From contig CM075104.1 of NCBI GenBank assembly GCA_037576195.1, forward strand, positions 10,246,211 through 10,310,210: a stretch of DNA of 64,000 nucleotides, written 5' to 3'. Within the stretch, counting starts at the first letter, position 1. Each line of letters opens with the position of its first letter. The position numbers were made by a program, and so were the translations under genes. Below the pieces are notes generated by a model that worked only from the letters and a program-made list of their open reading frames with translations, had not been told where the DNA came from and did no database searches. This DNA is from Phytoseiulus persimilis (Eukaryota; Arthropoda; Arachnida; Mesostigmata; Phytoseiidae). This document shows positions 21,371-34,863 of the stretch, one piece after another.

Positions 21371-24300
21371 CAGATAGACACGATGGCGGCCAGTCAGCCG
21401 GGAGGCAAGCTTACCAACGAATGGCGATCACAGCGCTAGTGCTGTGGCGGTGGATCTTTCTCCTGCTGTTGCTGGTGCTCCTGCAAGTTTTAGTGTTGTT
21501 GTGGTGCTGGGTGTAGTGAGTGCGTGTTGTGCGGGCGGTCGGTTAGCCAGCCCCCTATCTCTCTCAATCTTTCCGGCTGGTCACAGTTGATCGGTAAGGT
21601 GGCAGACAAACCGATTCTCGATGACAATCGGATCTGTGCTCCCCTAGGCAGCATAGCGGTGCGACTCTGCGTTTGCCCGCCAAACTGTCAACCCAGAGCC
21701 CGTCAGCTGGAATCATAGGTGGATGAATTCACGAGGAGTTCGTGTTCTCGAATCCACATCTAGGAGGAAGGCATCGCGTAAATTTCGGGTGAAATCGTGT
21801 CCTTCACCAATGCCAGCTTCAACATGCGGAGACCGCGGTGTTCAGGAGATCAGTGGTGACATCGGTGAAAAGTGATAGTGAGACGGAGGGCGTGAAGTAG
21901 TGAGTGCATAGATTTGTCTCTTTGTGGCGCGCGCGTGAATGCGTGCTCTCGTGTTATCACATGTGTTCTTACAGATGACAGCTCAACGCCCTTCCACCAC
22001 GAGGCGAGCTACAAAAATTCACTGCAGCATTGCCGCAAATTTTTGTCGTTGTCGCCACTTTCCTGGCTGCCGACGACGACGACGAGAAACAAAAAAAAAA
22101 TACCACAGGCAACAGTCGAAAAGCAACACACGACAACATACCCAACGCTAAGATCCCTTTGAATGTTTTCGCGGGGCCGACGATTGAACGTGTTCCGCTC
22201 AGTAGGAATTCACCAGCGGTGTTCTGTTTACACCCTTTCGGCCCTCTCTCGGCAAAACACGAGTGCGTGAATGCCAGGGGCCACGCGAGCGCGCAGGTCC
22301 GCGCGTGCCTGGAGCACCGACCCACGGAAGCATCGGTGAACGTCCTTCGCGCGTGCTCGGCAGCAGCCGCGAGATCTTCGTCCGGCACGCAACCGCTCTT
22401 CGCTAATGAATGCAGACTAGCGAGAAGCGAGCTGTGGCGACATGATTGCACAACGGGAGCGAATGTTATGTTTCGCTCTAGACATGGATTCGTTGAACGC
22501 AAGCGGGTCGGACCCGGATCCAACAATCGATCTTTGAAACTGCTACGCTTCAGAAGCTGGAAACGGAGATTGTTCGAAAAGAGGAGGAAGGGAATGCTCC
22601 TAGGAGTCACGCGATCGCGCACGTTCGCACCGTTCCTGAACCGGAGTTCCCGCTTGGCTCGCGAGATGGTTCCCTCCAATCGAAATCGAGGAATGACGAT
22701 TTCGGGCCAAACTCACCCGCTCGCTTCACTTCCGCATAGTTCGAGTCTTCGAACCATTTAGGATTCTCTCAAAACTTCATGAGTCCAGCTACGACGACAG
22801 TGAGCTCTTTCATGGATGCGACTCCCGTTTGGAGTGGCGTCTGCACAATTCGCGACAGCCGTTCACTGAGAATTCTCCAATGAAGGATACTGGTTATGAC
22901 TCGACTGTCGGTCGGTCATTCTACCATCTATCTGTCAGATGGTCTGACTGGTTGCTTGCTTTCTTTGCTCGCTCGCATGCTTGCTCCGGTACTGACTGGT
23001 AACAACGGAAAACGGGTCAAGTCAATCCACTGGATTCGAAAGCCTGCTCTTGCCATGGCGCTGCCGTGAGACGAACCGGCAACTGCGAACGAATGCTCGT
23101 TCTTCCGCTTGCCTCTGTTTTGCGTTGTGATCAACCACCGCCGCCGCCGCCACCGCCACATCTTCATCGCAATCATCATCATCGGCCATCATCGCAGATA
23201 GAGTCGTTCACTCGAAGTTTCCTTCGCACAAACTTGCCCGCGGTTCTCAACGAATTCGCGCTATTGGACTTGACCAAAAATGTCAATAACGATGCTGATG
23301 ATGAAGACAACGCAACAAGCTCTCAACAACGTTGATGTGCCGGTCAGAATGGTGTTCATGATGATGACGGCAGGTAGATTGAAGAAGACATTTTGAATGA
23401 ACTGTGGATTGGAATAAGTGCAGGTCACTGACTCCATGTCTGCCCGCCTGGCTGCCACCGGTCAGCTAGCTGGCCAGCCGAACGGATGACTGGTTGCTCG
23501 GTGTCTTTGTGTCGCGGTCTGGAACAACTGTCAAATCAGCTGATCGATCGATCGCGCTGAGCTTTTTTTTGAAACTTCATCGGCACCCATCGCACGTCGG
23601 CCAGCTTGAGCACAATTGATGCCAAAAAATAGGGTAAGTAAAATTGAAGAAGGAGAACGCTGATGTGGAGAGTGAAACCCCAGCAGCCGTTTTTCGTTCG
23701 AGAGTGGTCCGTGGACGAACGTCGACATCGCTTTGATTCACTTCATTCTCTCGAAAGATTCTTATGCTAATGCATTGGCAACAGAATGCAACGATAGAGA
23801 CGTTGTCGCAACGTTTTTTGTAGCGGGCGGGCCGTCTCTACTATGGTCGCAGAAGCTCTTCTGAACACGATGTAACGGTGCCTATTCATTATTCGATTCC
23901 TTCGTAATTTATCCGTCCTCCATTCACCCATGCTTTGGATCATGAGAAGCACGGCTTCTCTTCGCGCTTGTCTCATTGTGCTCGAGGGTTGTTCTTTCAT
24001 GAGGGTCGCGTCTTCAATTTAACTTCAGATCCGAGGTTTCCTTTTTTTCATCAATATCATCCTCCTCTTTCACTTGTCGTCATCGACGTCGAGGTTTTGT
24101 TCACCGCTACTTCAAACTCGCCTGACAACCACAAGGCAACATATAACTAACAACTGCATAAAGAACCTCACTTTTGACATCGTCAGATGTTTTGCGCTTG
24201 GCAGCTCCTATTTTTGACCGGTATATCGGCTATTCCTCCCTCACCGCGAATGATAGCAACACATCTCATTCCGCATGGAAACATTCACTGGTCATTTCCG

Positions 24301-26269
24301 GGACCTGATCTACGGACTGAAGGCACGCGCCGGAACGAAAATGAGCCTCTTCTCTCGAGGAAAACCTGCGACTCGCTCCGGTCGCCGTGTAGCCTCCTAC
24401 TCTCTAACGGCAACGCGCCGCTGCCGGCATTTCCAAGGAGTACAATGACAACCATGGTCGGCGGAAAAGCCTGCTACAAAACTTCAAGTCATGGAAGTGG
24501 ACCCTGAGGAATTTAATTGAGAAGTTCCTTCGATGAACGCGGATCAGAGTTCAACGTTCGTATCTCGCCGCTTTACGCCAGCCCTTGAGAGGCTCAGGCA
24601 GACGGGGAGGATGAGGGTGGATGGCCGAGCTTGACGCAAATCGGATTGAGCGTCTGATTGACATGACGCTTATCGACGGAAACAATCGCGATCGACCGAT
24701 GGGGCGGACGTCATTTCTGATCTTCTCACCTCGGAGCGGGAGACCTCGAACGGGATGTTGAATGCTCATTCTGACGCCCAAACAGGCTGAGTATCGACGT
24801 CGAGGAATGGATGCGTTCCCGTTCTGGGAGGAAAACCCCACAACGCATGCTACTCATCAGTTGCTGCAGGGATCGATCTCATGCCGCAACTGATCGGTAG
24901 CTTTCGGTCGAGGCTTTCGAAATGGCGAATGGATGAACATGGAGCGAACTATGAGAAACACTTCACGGATTCTACCGTAAGCGAAGGGTGTCCATTCCGG
25001 AGTCATTCTCCCTGCTCACTTTGCACAAGCAAGTGGAGCCAGCGACCGCCCCGATGGACTTGACGCTCTGACGATTCCCTCCTCACCAACTAGCTCCATC
25101 TCCAAACGGCAACACTGAATCTGAATGCAGCGAATGAATAGGGCGAATGAATGGATCAAACGAGCTAGCGGGCATGCCTTTGCCGAACAGAATGCTCCTT
25201 GGTAGCATTACCGTCTTTTCTCTCTCGTTCCATCCTATTATTGAGTGATCCAAGTTGGTTCGTCGGCAGCTACGCACATGATATCGCAGACTGCTGCATG
25301 GTGCAAACTGAAATGGCTGTCGTTACACGCTGCTGACCAGTGAGAGGTCCAGTCATTCATCCATCGGCCTATCGAACTGCAACAACTTGAATGAGTTCAG
25401 CGACGAATTCGGAAACTTGCGCCCCGGACCCCCCGGCGCGGCTATTTGCCAGGAACGCCAGGGAAAATTGTGGTGTAAATCGAATGCCAACGACACTCGG
25501 AACTGCTCCGTGACTTCAATGTCATAGACAGTCGGATGGATGGAGAGACGTTTAATCTGATCCCTGCTTCTTCCCCGAAACGCGTGCGATGCTCAGTGGC
25601 GTTCGCACTGAAATCGTGGCGCCGCTAGTAACGTAGCCGCTAACTCTGGCTGCAGGTCCGCGCTGCGGCTCCGACTTCAGCAGCTCTATCGTCAGAAAGA
25701 GATCATCGTCCGTCGGTCTGTCCTCCTGCCCGTCGGTTCATTCCTTAGACCTCTCACTGTTGCCGCCGCCGCCGCCGCTGCTCACTTCAACAACGAACTG
25801 TTCGGTCGGCAAAGCACTGTAAGCGGAAGCGAGCGAATTCGCTCCGGCAACGAGCACAAGCAGGGCAGGAGCAACACCAGTTTCTTACCGCTATAGCAGC
25901 AGGAGTAATAAACGCCGCCGGCGCGGCGGCTGTTACACCGCTTAGGGATTTTAGCAGAAATTCTCGAACGCACGAACAACGATTCTTCGGAACCGTTTTT
26001 TCCACTTTTTCCCCCTTCATTCGTTCCGTTCGGCTGTCCATATTTTGGGCCTCGAGCGTCGAGGGGAAAACTGAGGAAAACATTCTCGTGATGAAGGCGA
26101 TACTGACAAACACGACAAAGAAATCCACACCAAACGAACGGTACTCAAAGCGCGAGCGCGCTATCGAGCAGGGGCGCGCGCGCAGACTTCGGATCCGCGA
26201 GAAGAAGGGGTTACCAAGTACCAAACATGCCGATTCAGCAAAGTTCGGATATTAGTCAGCAGTAAACAG

Positions 26270-26530
26270 CAGCTGCAGCGGGCGTCAGCTGGGAGGCAAG
26301 CAGGAAGGCAGGCGGGCACACGGACGGACCGACAGACGAGAGCAACGAGCGACCCGAACGAATGAACTGCCAACTGCAACCAGCTAGACAAACAAATACA
26401 CAGACAGACAACATTCAGAACTGACTGTCAGACGAACACGCGGACGAACGGACGGACGAGGCAAGCCGCCAGCAGGACATACAGACAGGCAGACGGGACA
26501 GACAGACAGACCGACCGACCGACCAAATGA
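26270..26530. repeat. Long 4-bp-periodic tract (GGCA / GGAC / GACA / GACC)
   Basis: About 260 bases with imperfect 4-base units, starting with GGGAGGCAAGCAGGAAGGCA and ending with GACAGACAGACCGACCGACC. It is interrupted by short non-repetitive stretches. No coding frame runs convincingly through it. Confidence 0.8.
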
Positions 26531-28441
26531 CTGAGACTTGAACTGGGCTAGCAACGGCACGTATCCATTTGAAGTCCGAGGTTTTTTTCGACAGCATCGA
26601 CCAAGCGATTCAAAGTCATCGAACGCCGTCGTCTTGGTCTGTGCTTATCTGTTGCCGCCGCGTCGTTGTCGAAAATACACAAGACCGATCTGTATGCAGG
26701 GCTCGTCATCATATGCCGACGACTGCTGCTGCTGCATCGCCTTAATAAGAGAATCGTGAAGAACTGAACAGCATCCAGTCAGTCAATCAGTCGCATCAAA
26801 TTCAGCGAACTTGCCGCCAGTGGTGAAGATAGCAATGCAACGACTCAGCCAATCAGCTATACGTCAACCCAGCGTCGACGCCAGCAGCCACCCGCGGAAT
26901 CGCGCACCGACGACAACGGGTCGTTTCGAGTGTTGTTACACATAATAAAGCAATTCCCTCTCGATTATTCAGAGGCTTCCCATGCGTGCACGACCCAGGT
27001 GAACATCGGCTACGATCGATGGTCAGTTTTTGAGAGCGCTTAGTGATAGACGATGCGTTCTCCAGGTCTGCGGAACCGCAGGGTCCCCGCATGGACAACT
27101 CGCGGAACTGTCTTGTGCGGGTTCGAAGAATCATATTTCATGGTGGAGGCCCTGGACGGAACTTTGGAAGCCGGCACAAAGCTCTCGTTAGCGTCACCCA
27201 GACCGCTGAGCTCGGGAGGCTCCACATTTCCCGCTAAGATTAGGAGATCGCCCCGATAGTTTCCTCCCCGTCCCGTATCACAATGCAAGAAGTTGAAGAT
27301 TTCTCGAGCATCCAACGACCGGGATTTCGTTCTTTAGCTGCGCGCCTAACCTACCGTTCGCGCTCGGTTCGAGGACTGCATCAGTGGAAACGAAATCAAG
27401 TGGTAGCCGCAAACAGCATTAGCGGCAGTTGAATTTCTTGTGGCATATGAGAAGCCGTCTAGATCTGAAAAAGCACTCCCAAGATGCTTCGAATGAACAG
27501 CCAATAAGCTTGCTGGTCGATGCGAGCAGAGACCGAACGAAAACGGAGCCGAAGAGCACACTTGCTAATTCTCCTCTGTGCATTTAATTACGTTCTGCGC
27601 ACTGGGCCACGAAAATGCAGTCGCGATCTCGTTGAGTGATAATGTTCCCCGAGCATACGATGGTGATTTTCATGATCCAGTTAAGTCTCTTCGCAGTTTG
27701 ATTCTCCCTCTTCCCTGGGGAAAATTAATCGCGCTTGGCTTGTTCGCCAAGAATGGGCTCCCAGCCTCTGCTCGCTCCAATGATGTCGAAAAATTCATCG
27801 GCACTCTACCATTAGCTATTCTGGAAGCTCAGCGGAGTATTTCACGAAGTTTTACAATATCTTCACCCCGTTATTCCCGTGACCAGTTTTGCACTGAAAG
27901 AATGATCCCCGATGACCCTGCGTGATTTCGGTGAAATTTTTTGATGTCCAAGTAGCGCATAAGCTATCTCGGGTTCTAGCCTCGTCTCGGGTGTTTGCTG
28001 GGGATTATATTGCATCTGCAAACCACCCCTGGCGAAGATAATTGGTACAGCCCTCTGAAGCTCTCTTCTCTAAGACTTAAAGCGCTTTCTTTACAGATTC
28101 TCGTCCTTTGCCCATCATACACCTCCCGAGATTCGCTTGTAAATCCTTGTCTGTGACTCGTACTAACAGCCTCTTTTGTTTTCTGTTCGACTCTAACAAG
28201 CGCGCGTTCCGACATTAACTTCGATAGCCCACTGTGATTGCATCGCAACATCGATAACATCCAAAAAAAGATGGAATATACGGAAGATTATTATTAAATT
28301 GTCAGTTTTCGCACCCCCGCATTTGCCCGTGCTTGTTCTGCTCGTTTATGCCTATTTCCAAGAGTTCGTTCTGCTTACGTTGATTATGCTCGAATCTTTG
28401 CCCTGCCGACTGGCAAGCTAACTTCAATTCAGCCATTTCCC

Positions 28442-28575
28442 TTGCAGTTGAAGCACTGCAGGATAAAACTGCCGTTCCCACTCTCCGTGTCCGCCGTGAA
28501 GCTGCTCATGGGACTCGACAGCCCGATCAAAGTGTACAAATGTGACCTGTGCGAATATACGACGCCGGAGGAAGG
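28442..28575 (+). CDS. C2H2 zinc-finger exon (partial)
   Basis: The frame encodes VYKCDLCEYTTPEEGSLQ, the first half of a C2H2 finger (Y-K-C-x2-C, then the loop), and then meets a possible GT donor (CAA, GTGACG) where the histidines should follow. The next recognisable finger exon lies at 34230, also plus strand. It could carry the second half (VHSATKNH), but the phases do not join directly, so an intermediate exon, a different donor or a base error is needed. Upstream in-frame sequence adds about 25 further residues without a domain. Likely part of a zinc-finger transcription factor; the gene is not identified. Confidence 0.45.
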
Positions 28576-31500
28576 GTCTCTACAAGTGACGTTACATCAG
28601 GAGAGTCGCTCTCTCCGTTTTTCAGTTTCTCATGCATCGCTTACCGAGCAACCAGATCAACCGCGGAAGAGAGGAAAGCGATTCTTGCCAGTTGCGTCAC
28701 GGCCATCGTATGCAGCGCAGTAGACCGATTGTAAGGAGAGCTTCTGCGCAGTTTGCAAGAGCAGACAAACAGCAATAGAAAGAGACCTGACAGAAGAACG
28801 CGCAGGCAAGTCGCGAACGAATCCGGTCGAATGTTCGAATTTAAAGGGTTCTTTCGGTGATACTACTTCTTCGGATGTGCCGGAGGCGGCCGACTGGGAT
28901 CCGAGCGAGCTGGCGAACGTAGCGAGCGCTCTGTTTGGTAATGTGCCATGGCACGCTCCTCGCCATCATGATCAGCCTTCATGATCATCATCATGATGAA
29001 ACTGATGCGCGATCGCCTTTAACGCCGAACCTCGTCAGCGGTCGTCTTTCGGATCTTCTTTATTCCTTTACGTGCCGGTAGTTCTGGCGGTGAGGGTTCC
29101 GGACCCAGAACGGAGAGAGGTGGTGTACCCGCTGGGTTTCTAACGACCTCCGTCGTCAGCGCGGATCAAAATCGATTCAATTCCTGAATTCGGAGAGTTT
29201 TCAAGCAGAGTTCGGCTGTTGGTCGAGGTCCTCCGAGCCGTGAGTTGCGGAGTAGGATGAGCATTTGCGTTTCGCAGCGGAAACTGCAGAAGAAACGCTC
29301 TGCAGCGCATTTCTCGAGCGGACATCGGAAAGAGTCGCTGCGAGACCGAGTTGGAGACGAGCGGCTCGGACGTAATCGAGAGCCTTCGGATCCCGGATAT
29401 CGAATCGATACTGTTGTCTTGCCTGGTCGACGCCGCATTTTTAGCGAAGCAAGGTCACATGCGCCTGTTGCTACACGCATCTCGAGCAGGTTATGGCTCC
29501 TATATTTCGTCGCCTCGAAACGTATGATCGACATACGGATCGCGGAAAGACGGGGAATCAGATCGGCCGAAGTATGCGCACCTGATGTCTTCCGGCTCTT
29601 GGAACATTCAAGATTCGTTGTCGTTGTTGCGCCGCCGCCGCTGCTCCCGCACCATGCTTGTTACGAGCAAGCGACTGGGCTGCCAACGGCTACCAGTTGA
29701 GCTCTGCCCACCGTTCTTGCACCTTTTTACAACCGGCAGTTACCCAGTTGACTGCTAACGAAATTTCGGCTTTTCCGATTCGTTTCTTATTCTCCTCCTC
29801 CCTCAGCTCTCGTTTTTATCACACCGTTTGTAGATTTTGTTCTGTAGATCCCCCGCTCAGACCCCGACTCACAGGCATGCGAGCCAACACATAAAAACTG
29901 AGAGAAAAATTCCGCTAAAAAACAGCTCCAGCTTTTGGACGAAGTTCAGCGAGAACTCGAGTGCATCAAAGAGAATCATAGTGAATAGAGAAACGGAACT
30001 GAATCAAGTTAGATCCATATCTTAGTGTACAGTTTATCTGTTGCCTTGAGAGAGCACGGGTGGGTTAAGAGAATGAGTCATCTTCCGGCGGGAACGAGCG
30101 AACAGGGAAGCGGGGAGACAGAGCTAGAGAACGCCCAGAACGCGAAGCATCGAGACGATAACAACTGGGTCGTTAATGAGGTGAACTTCCGAAAACTCTC
30201 TGAAGAGAGGAATTCTAGCCGTATCCAACCGGCGCGGAATGATCTATCGGTCAAGGAATGGGCCGCTCCGCCGCAAAGCCGAAATGAGAAATTCCCACTC
30301 ATACTCCGGAACGATTTCCATCTCGCGTCTCAATGTTCCCCAAGATTTTCCTTCGTGATTCTGGAATCATGCAAAATTGACAACGATTGAAATCGTCGGT
30401 TTCCGACGAGGCGGCTGGCGGGTAAACATCTTGACGACGGCTCCGAAATCGAGCCGTTGAAAATGAGCGTTTGGAATCGAACTGAGAATTCCTGATAACT
30501 CTACTCAGACGGACCGTCAGATGATAGCGAAAAATCTGATGGAATCATCAATACCGACACAGCGATCGCGGTCTCCGACCCACGGTTCTGGTCCGGACGT
30601 TATTTCAAGTGGATGGCTTTCTAACAGCCACAGCTGCTGGAGGAGAAGAGTGCATCTGAATTTGAGATCCAACTCCGCAATTCCTCACATTTTTGCCTCG
30701 TGGCTCCATTAGCCAATTACGTCTCTCCCACTCACTTTTCAATAAATTGTTGGCTCCGGCTCTGTGCGCCGCGGCCTATTTCTCTGCCAGGCAGTCAACT
30801 GTCAGCTAACTTGACTTGATCGCCGAGCCGGCAGACACGGTCCGGTCGTGATTGTCGTTCGTCAAGAAGAATTCGTTTTTTTTTCCTCCTGCAATAACGA
30901 CGACATGGCGTTTGTTTGGTGATCGGTTCACCTGCTTGCATCTATTGCGAGTGAACCAATTCCCTCCGTCGCTGGAGCTTCGAACACTTCGGTGCCCCGA
31001 TGGCCGTCAAGGCACGTGTGGTGCGCAACGACATCCATTGGGGCCGCCCCCACCGGGCAGCCAGCGAAAATAGCCCAAAAATCACGAAAACAGCTTCTCG
31101 AGCGCGTTCCAATATTTCAAGACCCAGTAGAGCCCAAGGTGTATTGGCGCGCCCAGTTCCTCGAACACTCGGAGCGCGGCTCGCCAGCCTTCAGGGAATC
31201 GGACTCACCACGAGCTGTGGTAAGCCCGTTTAAATCTGGTGAGCATCTGGAAACGTCGCAGGCGGTGCGAGGCACCCGGGGGGACGTTCGGGGTGGTGAG
31301 AGATCGGCCATTTAGTATGGATGGCGATTACAGCATTGTTCCAACTGTCTCAACATTCAGACAAAAATGGAGCGGTTTGGGCGCATTCCAGTCGGGCGCG
31401 GTGGTTCTGCCGAGGGTTATTCAGGAAATTTCGTGAGGCCGATGCGCAAATGGCTGCCAGATGGAGACTTCCCGTAGTAGCTGATGACACGGGACCAGGG

Positions 31501-34229
31501 ACGGCGAGATCTTTGTAGGGACAGGGCTTCCTAGATCTAGTTCTTCGTACCCATACGGAGAGAACTCCTCGAGTTCTCCCTCACCGATAGGGGGTTGCAT
31601 GACTTGGTCAGATCTTCTCTCAAAGATGGGTCTCTCGGTGAAAATGCCTTATCAAGTGAAAAGGACGGGAGCCATTGTTGACGTTCGTCACTTCAGGGTT
31701 GTGCGACTGATCCATATTCACGAAGGAGAAAAAATTCAACGCTATCTTGTGAATTACTCGACTAGCCCGCCGATGAATGTTGATTTAGAAAATGCCGGAT
31801 CGGAGAAGAAGAAAAGCGAACCAAGAATGTACGAGCTGCGAAAGTGGTTCATGGAGCTCCTATTTTGGTTTTCGCGTTTTCCTTTCGTCTTCATGCTGTA
31901 GTTTTTTTCTCGCTTCGGTTTGAAAAAATGTGAAGCGTGCCATTAAATTCGGAGCCGACTCGATACATTGAGAATTGGTTCGCTGCCCTCGCTCGTTGCA
32001 TGGTTGGATTTCGTGGTTCAGATCACGGGATTTAGTTGGCTGATTCGCTGGCATGTGCTCGCTCCGTTAGTCGACCGCTGGAGTTGATAGTATTCCGCAG
32101 AATCCCTCGTGCATCGGAGAACGTGGTCCTTTTAAGAAGTAATTAATGGAGTTAGGCTTCGCTGTCCGCGAGCATCGACTCTGCGTTGACCGCTCTCCAC
32201 GTCCCGGAACTCGGTCAGCTGACAAACACCTCGACTGTTGGAGCGAAACCCGGCTTTGGGGATTTCGAAAATGACGACGCACGGAGAGAAACGCATTCAA
32301 GAACAGGCATTTTCCTTCTCGTGAATCGAAAGTATTGTTGTCGTTGTGGTCGATTCCTCCGCTGCACTGACTGTGGATGCATTTTGTCCGTCCGTATGTC
32401 TGTCTGCAGTGCTCGATTGGTCCACTAGTCGACCCGTCGGTCGGCCATTCAAACTGAACGGGGAGTTGCCACGGCGGTCAAACTTTACTTCGGAGCGCTG
32501 TCAATAGACTCCGATTGAGTGACATGATGCATGCATCAATGTTATCTATTCGTCGGACAGCCGTCTGTATGGCCCTGCGATCGACCATCCGCCTGTCATA
32601 ATTTTTTGCTTTTCCTTTTCAACTGTGCTGACGCGAGCCTTGTTGTGTCCTTCGGGAGGACCCTTCAAGTTTCGATCCTCGAAATCGTAGTCTTCGTTGA
32701 GGCTGGTCATGTCCCGCGCTATCGATCGCGGTTGGCTTTCGCCGCGTTCTCCGCAAAAATAACGCAGGTCATGCTCGAGAATATCGGGACTGGCCGCTGC
32801 TGCATGGTGCTCCGAGGATTGTTATTCCAAGTGGTTCAATTTGGCGTTCCGAATCTGCTGGTGCCGCCGGTGTTGATGAGTGCTGATGTTCTTCCATCTG
32901 ACCGCTCGTACCCATCGATCGGCTCCGTGTCTTTTCACCGATCTGCCATCGGTCAACTCGTTCGACAGACAAACCAACCAACAGATGGACGAAGAACAGA
33001 CTTTACACTGTGCGCCGCCAGAAACCGCCGCATCGGCGATACTCCCTGCATCATCCCGCTTTCCTTGTTGGTTTGATCTTCTTCTTTTTCTTCATCTCTT
33101 CTTATGCTCCGACACGATTGAGGCGCGGCAGAAGCAACTTCTATGGCAGCCGCTTGGTTAGATGCTCCGTTCATTCGTTTCCGATGATCGAAATCAGAGC
33201 ACGGCAAAAGACCCCGAAGAAGAGAAGACGCCCGAAGAAGAAAAAGTTCATGTGCGCCCCATGAACGAGCGCCGTATGGGAGCCGATGCGGCGGCGGCGG
33301 CGGCGGTGGTGGCTCCAGACGCAGCTACTATGACTACTGAGTTACTACGGCTGCCACCACTGCTACTACTGCGGCAGCCACGTTTCTTCGGCATTTGCAT
33401 CGTCGGTGGCGGTTAAAGTTTCAAGAAGCCACCACAGCAGTAGCGGTCCAATTCATGCAATGCCTCCTTCGTCTTCTTCTTCTTCGTGCTTCTGCGAGTA
33501 GCGCTTCAACAGCGGCGGGCGGCAGATCTTTCTTGTGTTAGCCCTGTCTGCCCGCTCAATTCGGCTGTCGGTCGGTCGGTCGGTTTGGGCTAGCTGGCTG
33601 GTTCCTTTCTTTCTATACGTCTGCTTGCCAGGCTGCTTACTTGCTTGCCTGCCAACCGCCTGACTGACTAGCTGGCTGCCCTCACTTGCTGCAAAGATGG
33701 CTCACTGTCCGTCCGTCCGTCCTATTTGACTGACTCCGTGCTCGCCTGCTTGCTCCCTGTTCGCCAGTGAGCCAGTCACTGTAAAGTGGGTCATTCATCG
33801 GGTAACCGTTGCTCTTCAATTCTTCTTCGTGGCCCTTTATGGCTCCGGAGACGATGAATGATGCTCATGATGATGATCTTCACCACCTCTATTCCTGGTG
33901 CTCTTGACCACTGCTGGCAAATCGCGTGATAGCTCGCGCAATCGGGGAGCTGGCGCTGTGAGGACAGTCGGCTAAACTTGGAGCATTTGAAGCTCGTTTC
34001 CCTCTGCGCCTCGGGAACGTCCAGGACAGATCGTGGGAGCAAACGATCGAAAGAAACGAATGAGGAGGAGCGATTCGTTCGAGGCCCGATCGGGCGGATG
34101 AAATGGCAACGGATCATGATCGAAGTCCACTCATAGGCAACCATGTTTCGAATGCGGATCTAGTTATCAGAATGTGTTCCTATGCGGTAGGTCCGACTAC
34201 ATCTAAACAGTTCCACTTCTCTTTCCAGC
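28576..34229. other. Probable long intron or regulatory stretch between zinc-finger exons
   Basis: No domain recognised. The stretch contains ATCATGATCATCATGATG-type triplets near 28965-29000, CCGCCG near 29630, a GCG/GGC triplet run near 33285-33310 that encodes polyalanine in one frame (33162-33416, plus), and a 4-mer tract near 33560-33770. A 100-codon plus-strand frame at 31599-31901 looks protein-like but has no recognisable motif. If the fingers at 28.5 and 34.2 kb belong together, this is an intron of about 5.6 kb, much longer than introns of the other genes here. Confidence 0.35.
33550..33770. repeat. 4-bp-periodic tract (GGTC / GGCT / TGAC)
   Basis: It includes CGGTCGGTCGGTCGG, GCTAGCTGGCTGG, TTGCTTGCCTGCC, TGACTGACTAGCTGG and GTCCGTCCGTCC. 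The units are mainly the complements of those in the 26.3 kb tract, so the two tracts have opposite strand skew. Confidence 0.75.
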
Positions 34230-34863
34230 CGGCAACAGCTGGTGCATAGCGCCACAAAGAACCACTCCTGCCCGTACTGTCCGCTGGTGACGACATTCAA
34301 ACACAACCTAAAATCTCACGTTCCGGAACTACATCCTGAAAAAAAATGCTCAAATGTCCATCACCCAAATGCCCAATGCTCTGTCTCTCACAACAGGAGC
34401 TCGACAAGCACGTCCAGCAGAAGCACTACGCGGAGTGCATTGCTCGGATTCGTCGACTTCACTCAGAAACGTTAGAATGTGAACTCAGCTTCCAAGGAAA
34501 CCTCTATAGCAAACATATCAGAGCATGGCCTTCCGTTCCGCGAAGATCGAATCAGTCAACCCACATTCCTAACTGTCCGTTCTCAAGAGCGCCGACTCGG
34601 CTGGATGAAACGCCTCGGTCGACCAGCACGTCCAATCTCCCTTGTTCACCAAACTTCCATGCCACCAAACTTCGCGACGAAGGACCTCTACACTCAGTTG
34701 ACGCCCGCGGAACTAGGACTCTAATAGGACCTTCCTGGATGGACGTCAAAACGAAATACTGCTCAATCGATCGCGCTCGACGAGTGACACGAAATGCTAA
34801 CAGAACGAAAGCAGAAATAATTTTCAATGATACAATAGAGATCGAAGGAACTAGCAGACTGTG
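34230..34863 (+). CDS. C2H2 zinc-finger protein exon, frame interrupted near 34340
   Basis: After a good acceptor (TCTCTTTCCAG, ending 34229) the frame encodes SCPYCPLVTTFKHNLKSH, a full C2H2 finger (C-x2-C-x12-H). A second finger-like unit, KCPSPKCPMLCLSQQELDKH then VQQKH (C-x4-C-x12-H-x4-H), lies immediately after but in another frame. The change falls at a run of eight A at about 34337-34344, where one more base would make the reading continuous. Homopolymer error is therefore the simplest explanation, though real decay is possible. The CPYCP..T..K.NLK.H form resembles the alternative finger exons of BTB proteins such as longitudinals lacking; this is only a resemblance and no BTB domain was found. 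The open frame then continues to a stop at 34863; beyond the fingers coding status is unsure. Confidence 0.5.

Larger units (their letters stand above)
20761..28430. other. Non-coding-like stretch rich in 4-bp-periodic tracts
   Basis: No coding homology seen. The distinctive content is low-complexity DNA. Near 21290-21370 there is a GAGC/GGCA-type 4-mer tract. Short TGAC/GCTT/CTGG tracts occur near 22940-23010 and 23440-23500. CCG/CCA triplets occur near 23130-23190. A long GGCA/GGAC/GACA/GACC tract runs from about 26270 to 26530. This is the type of sequence often found around first exons and regulatory DNA of arthropod developmental genes, but that is an inference. Confidence 0.45.

Noticed and set aside
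33162-33416. Polyalanine-containing frame as a transcription-factor exon
   Set aside because: The alanines come from a GCG/GGC triplet run and the flanks show no domain or clear splice sites.
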